Below, in pieces: positions 7,864 through 14,098 of a DNA stretch of 32,218 bases; within the stretch, counting starts at the first letter, position 1, and each line of letters opens with the position of its first letter. A model generated the notes under the pieces. The model was not told the origin of the DNA and did not search any database. It saw nothing but the letters and a program-made list of their open reading frames with translations. Location: contig DHSR01000024.1 in assembly GCA_002410555.1 (NCBI GenBank), forward strand, positions 1 through 32,218. Reading direction: 5' to 3'. A program made the position numbers and the translations under genes. The DNA comes from Bacteroidales bacterium UBA5281. GTDB taxonomy: Bacteria; Bacteroidota; Bacteroidia; Bacteroidales; Lentimicrobiaceae.

Positions 7864-8199
7864 ATGAATGTAAAAGAGATTGCAGAAAAACTTAATTTAA
7901 AGGTACTCAGCGGAGCTTCCGGACTAAGCAACGAAATCAGCTTTGGTTATGCTTCTGACTTGCTGAGCGATGTGATGGGCAATGCCAAATCAGGTGAAGT
8001 CTGGATAACCTTACAGACACATAAAAATGTAATGGCCATTGCATCACTTAAGGATCTGGCTGCTGTGATTCTGGTGAGCGGCCTGCAACCCGAATCTGAT
8101 ATGGCAGCACAAAGTGATGAAGAAGGCATTCCTGTTCTTAGTTCTTCAGAAGATGCCTTTACCCTGATTGGAAAACTTTACGAACTGTTAAAAAAGTAA
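7864..8199 (+). CDS. DRTGG-like domain protein, hydrogenase-linked (second copy)
   Basis: A 111-residue paralogue of the protein at 5701-6045. The two share length, an N-terminal helix with the pattern M-x-[IV]-K-[DE]-I, and the S-D-L-[ML]-S-D-V motif at 31-37. No catalytic residues or membrane segments are seen. It starts one base after the stop of the HydS-like gene, which argues for translational coupling and for a direct functional link with that protein. The two copies may form a heteromer, or each may serve one of the two ATPases in the cluster; neither can be decided from the sequence. Confidence 0.75.
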   Translation: MNVKEIAEKLNLKVLSGASGLSNEISFGYASDLLSDVMGNAKSGEVWITLQTHKNVMAIASLKDLAAVILVSGLQPESDMAAQSDEEGIPVLSSSEDAFTLIGKLYELLKK

Positions 8200-8206
8200 T
8201 ACAAGG

Positions 8207-8947
8207 ATGAAGCTGTTCAAAGCCGATTTACATATACATTCCGTACTCTCTCCCTGCGCAAGTCTGGAGATGAGCCCGGGAAATATTGTGCAGGCTGCTC
8301 TGGATCAGCATCTCGATATTATAGGTATTACTGATCACAACTCAACACGTCAATGCCGGCAGGTGATTGAAGTTGCCCATAAAACGCAACTCAAGGTCTT
8401 TACAGGCGTTGAGATAACTACCCGCGAAGAGGTTCATTGTCTGGCCTTCTTCGAACATCTTGATGTTCTTGATGCTTTTCAGCAATACCTGGATGAACAC
8501 TTGCCAAAAATAAAGAACAACCCTGATCTTTTCGGCTACCAGGTAGTGGTCGATGAGAATGAAAACATCGTTTATGAAGAGGATTTTCTGCTGATAACAG
8601 GTTTAAATAAAGGAATAAACGAGATTGAAAAAGAGGTACGTAAGTATGGCGGAATATTCATACCTGCCCACATTGATAAGCCAAAATACAGTTTGACCAG
8701 TCAATTGGGGTTCATTCCACCTGACTTAGCTGTGGATGCTTTTGAACTCTCGAGGCATACCCCGACAAAAAATTTCCTTGCTGTTTATCCTAACCTAAAA
8801 AACAGTACCTTTATAAGGAATTCTGACGCACACCAACCTGACCTCATTGGGACTTCCTTTACCTACTATCGTATGGATACACCCTGTTTTGATGAATTCA
8901 GGATGGCTTTACTGCACCAAAACGGAAGGGAGGTGATAGCTGCATGA
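8207..8947 (+). CDS. PHP-domain metal-dependent phosphoesterase
   Basis: A 246-residue PHP-domain protein. The metal-binding pattern is complete: DLHIHS (His9, His11), ITDHNS (Asp43, His44), GVEI (Glu69), His77, PAHID and a C-terminal SDAHQ. PHP proteins hydrolyse phosphoesters such as histidinol phosphate, nucleotides or DNA ends. This one is a stand-alone domain of the size seen in hydrogenase-linked operons, with no polymerase or histidinol-phosphatase context. Its stop overlaps the start of the next ATPase gene (ATGA), so the two are probably translated together. A phosphatase that opposes the GHKL ATPases of the cluster is an attractive but unproven role. Confidence 0.88.
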   Translation: MKLFKADLHIHSVLSPCASLEMSPGNIVQAALDQHLDIIGITDHNSTRQCRQVIEVAHKTQLKVFTGVEITTREEVHCLAFFEHLDVLDAFQQYLDEHLPKIKNNPDLFGYQVVVDENENIVYEEDFLLITGLNKGINEIEKEVRKYGGIFIPAHIDKPKYSLTSQLGFIPPDLAVDAFELSRHTPTKNFLAVYPNLKNSTFIRNSDAHQPDLIGTSFTYYRMDTPCFDEFRMALLHQNGREVIAA

Positions 8948-9489
8948 AGGATCTTTCGCTGCATATACTCGACATTGTTCAAAACAGCATTTCTGCCGGG
9001 GCTTTGGAAATAAAGGTTAGCATTCTGGAAGATCAGGATAGAGATCAATACTCCATGGAAATCATTGACAATGGGCGGGGCATCAAGGCTGAGGATCTGG
9101 ATAGAGTTACTGATCCATTTTTCACTTCACGTACCACACGAAAGGTGGGTATGGGATTGCCTCTGTTAAAGCAAAATGCCGAGCGCACCGGAGGCAGTTT
9201 GAGTATAAGTTCAACACCGGGGAAGGGTACAAGCATAAATGTTGTTTTTGGATGGAGCAATATTGACAGGCCCTCCATGGGAGATATAGGCAGCACCATG
9301 GCTTTGCTGATTTCATCCAATCCAGCAATTCGCTTCATCTATAACCACACCACGGCTTCGGGTAGTTTTAAACTGGATACAAATGAAGTGATTGAAATGC
9401 TTGATGGGTTGTCTATCACTTCGGCACCGGTTTACAATTTTTTGAAAGAAATGATCAACGAAAATCTGAGAGAAATCCAGTTTTCGTAG
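8944..9489 (+). CDS. Histidine-kinase-like GHKL ATP-binding protein
   Basis: A 181-residue protein with an N-terminal HATPase_c domain: N-box DIVQNSISAG (Asn14), DNGRGI (42-47), a DPFFTS F-box (57-62) and GMGLPLLKQ (69-77). The later AERTGGSLSISSTPGKGT stretch matches the histidine-kinase G3 region. It has no dimerisation/phosphoacceptor domain and no sensor domain, so it is not a complete sensor kinase. About 75 C-terminal residues form an extra segment I do not recognise. The ATG overlaps the PHP gene stop by four bases. It is the second GHKL protein in this operon, and resembles a kinase more than the RsbW-like one does. Confidence 0.83.
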   Translation: MKDLSLHILDIVQNSISAGALEIKVSILEDQDRDQYSMEIIDNGRGIKAEDLDRVTDPFFTSRTTRKVGMGLPLLKQNAERTGGSLSISSTPGKGTSINVVFGWSNIDRPSMGDIGSTMALLISSNPAIRFIYNHTTASGSFKLDTNEVIEMLDGLSITSAPVYNFLKEMINENLREIQFS

Positions 9490-9525
9490 CAACATAACCA
9501 AAACCAATTTTAATTCTTAAACAAC

Positions 9526-9936
9526 ATGTCACACGTAAAATCACTGGCCGACCTGAGAAAACTCAAAGAAGATCTACAGGGTAAGATGAGCCTGAGAGAA
9601 AAAAGCAACCATCCTGAGAGCATGGTACAGGTTAAAGTAGCCATGGCCACCTGTGGTATTGCATCTGGAGCTAAACAGGTAATGGAATTTTTTATCAACG
9701 AGTTTGATAAACGGAATATTCAAGCTGTGGTAACTCAGACCGGCTGCATGGGTTATTGCTATGCGGAGCCTACTATTGAAGTAACTGTGCCCGGTCAGGA
9801 ACCCATCGTTTTTGGCTATGTAGATACCAAAAAGGCCGATGAGATTATTGAAAAATACATTAAAAATGGTGAACTGGTTGAAGGCATTATTCCGGTTAAA
9901 TATCAATCCATAGAAATCAACAAGGAGAATAAGTAA
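9526..9936 (+). CDS. hndB: HndB-like thioredoxin-fold ferredoxin, hydrogenase 2
   Basis: A 136-residue protein of the (2Fe-2S) thioredoxin-like ferredoxin family found as HndB in NADP-reducing [FeFe]-hydrogenase operons. After a 30-residue helical N-terminus come VAMATCGIASGAK (Cys43) and TGCMGYCYAEP (Cys74, Cys78). These are the only three cysteines in the protein, so the usual C-x4-C first pair is incomplete and a fourth ligand, if a cluster is bound, must be something else. It follows the signalling genes after 36 bases with no room for a clear promoter or terminator, and overlaps the start of the HydB-like gene by one base (TAATG). Confidence 0.82.
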   Translation: MSHVKSLADLRKLKEDLQGKMSLREKSNHPESMVQVKVAMATCGIASGAKQVMEFFINEFDKRNIQAVVTQTGCMGYCYAEPTIEVTVPGQEPIVFGYVDTKKADEIIEKYIKNGELVEGIIPVKYQSIEINKENK

Positions 9937-11729
9937 TGGGAAAATACAACATGCACGTGCTGGTATGTGGTGGCACAGGTTGCCATGCATCGGAAAGCGA
10001 AACTCTACTTCAGAATTTGAAAACCGAAGTTCTTGAGCACGGTCTTGAAAATGAAGTACAGGTAATTGTAACCGGCTGCTTCGGGTTTTGCGAAAAAGGA
10101 CCCATTGTAAAAATTATGCCGGACAACACCTTCTATACTGAAGTAACTCCTGACGATGCCCGGGTAATAGTAGAGGAACATTTAATTAAAGGCCGCAAGG
10201 TAAACCGCCTGCTCTATACCCATCCTGAGACCAAGGAAACAGTGGCAGACTCCAAGCATATGGATTTCTACAAGAAGCAATTGCGCATTGCTCTTAGAAA
10301 TTGCGGATTCATTGACCCTGAAAATATTGAAGAATACATTGCCAGAGATGGCTACGAAGCTTTAGCCCGCTCCCTCAATGAACTGACACCCGAACAGGTG
10401 ATTGAAATTATAAAGAAATCAGGACTCAGAGGTCGTGGTGGAGGCGGTTTCCCAACTGGCCTGAAATGGGAAATTACCAGAAAATCAGTTTCTGATATAA
10501 AATACGTGGTTTGTAATGCTGACGAGGGTGACCCGGGAGCATTTATGGATCGTTCCATTTTGGAAGGTGACCCGCATTCTGTCATCGAAGCCATGGCCAT
10601 ATGTGGTTATTGTATAGGATCTTCCATTGGACTGGTATATATCAGGGCAGAATACCCTCTGGCCATCGAAAGGCTTAAAACTGCCATTGCGCAAGCCCGT
10701 GATTATGGACTCTTGGGCGAGGATATATTTGGCAGTGGATTTAATTTCGACATTGAGCTTAGGTATGGTGCCGGAGCATTTGTATGTGGTGAAGAAACCG
10801 CACTGATTCATTCAATGGAAGGTTTACGTGGAGAACCCACCGTCAAACCACCATTTCCATCGGTTTCAGGATATTTTGGACAACCCACAAATGTAAATAA
10901 TGTAGAGACCCTGGCCAATGTCCCCCCCATTATCAATCAGGGTCCAGAGTGGTTCTCAACTATAGGTAACGAAAAATCAAAAGGTACCAAAGTGTTTGCC
11001 CTTGCAGGCAAAATCAACAATGTTGGTTTGATTGAAGTACCTATGGGAACTACCCTTCGTGAGGTAATTTACGAAATAGGTGAAGGTATAAAAGATGGGA
11101 AAAAGTTCAAAGCGGTACAAACCGGGGGCCCCTCAGGTGGCTGCTTAACAGAAAAGCACCTGGATACACCCATTGATTATGAAAACCTGATTGCCTCCGG
11201 ATCAATGATGGGTTCAGGCGGCATGATTGTAATGGATGAAGATGATTGTATGGTTTCAGTAGCCAAATTCTACCTGGAATTCACCGTTGAGGAATCGTGT
11301 GGTAAATGTACGCCCTGCCGTGTTGGAAACAAGCGTTTACATGAAATACTCGATAAAATCACTCAGGGCAATGGCACCCGCGAGGACCTTGACCGCCTTC
11401 GTAACCTGAGCCATGTAATTAAGGACACGGCTCTTTGTGGTCTGGGTCAGACCTCTCCCAATCCGGTGCTTTCAACCCTGGATAACTTCTGGGATGAATT
11501 CGTTGAACATGTGGTAGATAAAAAATGCCGGTCGGGCCAATGTAAAGCCCTGCTTCAATATGTAATTGTTCCTGAGAACTGCGTTGGATGTACTGCCTGT
11601 GCACGCAACTGTCCGGTTAATGCCATTTCTGGTGAACGGAAAGAAATACACCTCATTGATCAGTCCATCTGTATCAAATGTGGAGTTTGTATGGAAAAAT
11701 GTAAATTTAATGCAGTGCTTGTAAAATAA
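9936..11729 (+). CDS. hydB: Full-length HydB/HndC NADH-binding flavoprotein subunit, hydrogenase 2
   Basis: A 597-residue subunit that binds NAD(P)(H), FMN and several Fe-S clusters, and is the proposed flavin site in bifurcating hydrogenases. Domains: an N-terminal thioredoxin-like [2Fe-2S] with all four ligands (Cys11, Cys16, Cys48, Cys52); a NuoF core with GRGGGGFPTGLKWE (about 166-179), CNADEGDPGAFMDR and GAFVCGEETAL; N3-type ligands CGKCTPC plus CGLGQ; and a C-terminal domain with two [4Fe-4S] motifs (CVGCTACARNCP from about 549, CIKCGVCMEKC from about 579). This is the standard HydB/HndC layout, in contrast to the trimmed paralogue at 2465. It lies 17 bases before hydA and overlaps the hndB stop. 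Confidence 0.95.
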   Translation: MGKYNMHVLVCGGTGCHASESETLLQNLKTEVLEHGLENEVQVIVTGCFGFCEKGPIVKIMPDNTFYTEVTPDDARVIVEEHLIKGRKVNRLLYTHPETKETVADSKHMDFYKKQLRIALRNCGFIDPENIEEYIARDGYEALARSLNELTPEQVIEIIKKSGLRGRGGGGFPTGLKWEITRKSVSDIKYVVCNADEGDPGAFMDRSILEGDPHSVIEAMAICGYCIGSSIGLVYIRAEYPLAIERLKTAIAQARDYGLLGEDIFGSGFNFDIELRYGAGAFVCGEETALIHSMEGLRGEPTVKPPFPSVSGYFGQPTNVNNVETLANVPPIINQGPEWFSTIGNEKSKGTKVFALAGKINNVGLIEVPMGTTLREVIYEIGEGIKDGKKFKAVQTGGPSGGCLTEKHLDTPIDYENLIASGSMMGSGGMIVMDEDDCMVSVAKFYLEFTVEESCGKCTPCRVGNKRLHEILDKITQGNGTREDLDRLRNLSHVIKDTALCGLGQTSPNPVLSTLDNFWDEFVEHVVDKKCRSGQCKALLQYVIVPENCVGCTACARNCPVNAISGERKEIHLIDQSICIKCGVCMEKCKFNAVLVK

Positions 11730-11746
11730 AAAAAACTGTTTGAAAA

Positions 11747-13513
11747 ATGGAAACCATTAAACTTAAAATAGACGGCAAGGATGTTACTACTACCAAGGGA
11801 ACAACCATATTAAAAGCCGCAAAAGAATTTGGAATTCAAATACCTACCTTGTGTTACCTGCATCTGGAAGACTTGAATATTGAAAACAAACCCGCAGGTT
11901 GCCGCGTATGTGTTGTAGAGGTTGAAGGCAGGCGTAACCTGGCTCCGGCATGTGCAACTGAGTGCACGGACGGCATGGTGATAAACACCCACAATATCCG
12001 TGTACTGAATGCCCGCAAAACAGTACTTGAGCTCATCCTCTCTGATCACCCGACAGACTGTTTGGTTTGTGCCAAAAACGGCATCTGCGAATTGCAGACT
12101 ATGGCACAGGAAATGGGCATTAGGGAGTTACATTACCAGGGTGAGCAATCACACTACCGTGAAGACACTTCTCCCGCCATTATCCGCGACGTAGACAAAT
12201 GTATAATGTGCCGGCGTTGCGAAATGATGTGCAATGAAGTACAAACAGTAGGCGCACTTTCAGCCGTAAACCGTGGATTTATGTCGGTAGTTGCACCAGC
12301 CTTTGAAATGAACCTTGATCACAGTGTATGTACCTATTGTGGTCAGTGTGTGGCTGTATGCCCAACCGGGGCGCTAACCGAGGTAGATCATACCAATAAT
12401 GTAATCCGGGCATTGGCTGATCCTACCAAGACCGTAATTGTACAAACAGCACCTGCTGTTCGCGCTGCTCTGGGCGAAGAGTTTGGTTTACCCGCAGGCA
12501 CACTGGTTACCGGTAAATTAACCGCTGCGCTGCGCAGATTAGGTTTCAACTATGTTTTTGATACCGATTTTGCTGCCGACCTCACCATTATGGAAGAAGG
12601 CACAGAATTGCTCAACAGGCTTAACCGACACCTAAAGGGAGAAAAAGTTGCCCTGCCCATTCTTACTTCATGCTGCCCGGCCTGGGTTAACTTCTTTGAA
12701 CATCAATTTCCCGACATGAGAGATATTCCTTCAACCGCGCGCAGCCCGCAGCAAATGTTCGGCGCTATAGCTAAAACTTATTTTGCTGATAAAATCCAGG
12801 TGAAGCGTGAAAACCTGGTCGTTGTTTCGGTAATGCCGTGTCTTGCAAAAAAATATGAATGTCAACGCGAAGAATTTGCTACTGATGGCAATCCGGATGT
12901 GGATTTTTCAATTTCAACCCGCGAATTGGCACATCTTATCAAGCAGTCAAACATTGATTTCATGTCATTACCCGATGAGGATTTTGACAACCCACTGGGC
13001 GAATCAACAGGAGCCGGGGTTATTTTTGGAACCACGGGTGGGGTTATTGAAGCTGCAGTGCGCACAGCATATGAAGTACAAACGGGTAAAAAGCTCGAAA
13101 ACGTCGACTTTAAAGAGTTGCGGGGTATGGAATACATACGTGAAGCTACCATCGATTTCGACGGACTTCCCATCCGTATTGGTATCGCCCATGGACTTGG
13201 CAACGCCCGCGAATTATTGCAGGACATAAAAGATGGAAAATCGCACTTTCATGCAATAGAAATCATGGCCTGCCCGGGTGGTTGTATCGGCGGCGGTGGT
13301 CAGCCACTTCACCATGGTGATTCGTCAATAATTAAAGCAAGACAGAAAGCCATTTATGAGGAGGACAGGAATAAAGCCATCCGTAAATCGCATGAGAATC
13401 CCTATATTATTGAACTTTACGAAAAGTTTTTGGGCAAACCCATGAGCGATAAGGCACATCACCTGTTGCATACACATTACTTTGACAAAAGCAAGGAAAT
13501 AACTGTTGAATAG
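11747..13513 (+). CDS. hydA: [FeFe] hydrogenase catalytic subunit HydA/HndD (hydrogenase 2)
   Basis: A 588-residue M3-type catalytic subunit. Order of domains: plant-type [2Fe-2S], His-Cys3 [4Fe-4S] (HPTDCLVCAKNGIC), two [4Fe-4S] clusters (CIMCRRCEMMC and CTYCGQCVAVCP), H-cluster domain, and a small-subunit-like tail (RKSHENPYIIELYEKFLGKP). H-cluster motifs are canonical: L1 TSCCPAW (307-313) with both the relay Cys309 and ligand Cys310, L2 MPCLAKKYE (from 363), and L3 EIMACPGGCIGGGGQP (from 505, Cys509 and Cys513). It should therefore be catalytically competent. Together with the flanking HydB, HndB and NuoE-like genes it forms an HndABCD-type complex, expected to couple ferredoxin and NAD(P)H to H2. 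Confidence 0.96.
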   Translation: METIKLKIDGKDVTTTKGTTILKAAKEFGIQIPTLCYLHLEDLNIENKPAGCRVCVVEVEGRRNLAPACATECTDGMVINTHNIRVLNARKTVLELILSDHPTDCLVCAKNGICELQTMAQEMGIRELHYQGEQSHYREDTSPAIIRDVDKCIMCRRCEMMCNEVQTVGALSAVNRGFMSVVAPAFEMNLDHSVCTYCGQCVAVCPTGALTEVDHTNNVIRALADPTKTVIVQTAPAVRAALGEEFGLPAGTLVTGKLTAALRRLGFNYVFDTDFAADLTIMEEGTELLNRLNRHLKGEKVALPILTSCCPAWVNFFEHQFPDMRDIPSTARSPQQMFGAIAKTYFADKIQVKRENLVVVSVMPCLAKKYECQREEFATDGNPDVDFSISTRELAHLIKQSNIDFMSLPDEDFDNPLGESTGAGVIFGTTGGVIEAAVRTAYEVQTGKKLENVDFKELRGMEYIREATIDFDGLPIRIGIAHGLGNARELLQDIKDGKSHFHAIEIMACPGGCIGGGGQPLHHGDSSIIKARQKAIYEEDRNKAIRKSHENPYIIELYEKFLGKPMSDKAHHLLHTHYFDKSKEITVE

Positions 13514-13551
13514 GCTGATAAAGCGTTATTTACATCAAAAAAAAGAAAAAA

Positions 13552-14028
13552 ATGGCAACTATAACATTACCGGCAAGCAAACTTGATCAACTTAAGGATG
13601 TTTGCAAATCGTTCAACAACGATAAAAAGGAACTCATCAATGTGCTTCATAAGGCACAGGGCATTTTTGGCTATTTGCCTGCAGAAGTGCAGGAAATAAT
13701 CGCCAGAGAACTGAACATTTCGGTAGCCCACGTTTATGGGGTAGTATCCTTTTATTCCTTCTTCACTATGCTTCCCAAAGGAGAGCATCCCATTTCAATT
13801 TGTCTGGGAACAGCCTGCTATGTTCGTGGAGCAGAAAAAGTAATTGATGAGTTCAAAAAGCACCTGCAGATTAAGGTGGGCGAAACCACTGCAGATGGTA
13901 AATTCTCATTGTCATGCCTTCGTTGTGTAGGTGCCTGTGGGCTGGCCCCCGTGGTGCTTGTCGGCGAAAAGGTTTATGGCCGAGTAGCTCCCGACGGTGT
14001 TAAAAAAATACTGGAGGAGTATACCTAA
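13552..14028 (+). CDS. hydC: NuoE/HydC/HndA-like [2Fe-2S] subunit, hydrogenase 2
   Basis: A 158-residue NuoE-family protein. The helical N-terminus contains the family's HVYGVVSFYSFF segment (about 60-71). The [2Fe-2S] ligands are C-x4-C (Cys84, Cys89) and C-x3-C (Cys125, Cys129). It is a paralogue of the protein at 1958-2428. It is the last gene of operon 2, 38 bases after hydA, and a strong terminator begins 34 bases beyond its stop. The position after hydA, rather than first in the set, differs from operon 1 and from the hndABCD order, but all four Hnd-type subunits are present. Confidence 0.93.
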   Translation: MATITLPASKLDQLKDVCKSFNNDKKELINVLHKAQGIFGYLPAEVQEIIARELNISVAHVYGVVSFYSFFTMLPKGEHPISICLGTACYVRGAEKVIDEFKKHLQIKVGETTADGKFSLSCLRCVGACGLAPVVLVGEKVYGRVAPDGVKKILEEYT

Positions 14029-14062
14029 CAGATAATAAAGTTCGTGTTTTGGTTTTAGGTTG

Positions 14063-14098
14063 AAGATGGCCGGGCTATTTGTCCGGTCATCTTTTTTT
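14063..14098 (+). terminator. Rho-independent terminator of operon 2
   Basis: An 11-bp stem, AAGATGGCCGG (14063-14073) with CCGGTCATCTT (14083-14093) including one G-T pair, followed by a run of seven T. The T tract touches the stop codon of the convergent peptidase gene at 14097. There is no T run on the other strand, so it should act on the plus strand only. Confidence 0.93.

Noticed and set aside
5701..9489. A complete two-component system in the signalling module
   Set aside because: The GHKL proteins lack histidine phosphotransfer and receiver partners, so no complete two-component system can be claimed.
12843..13229. 128-codon plus-strand frame inside hydA of operon 2
   Set aside because: Lies fully within a conserved hydrogenase domain in another frame; a shadow of the real gene.
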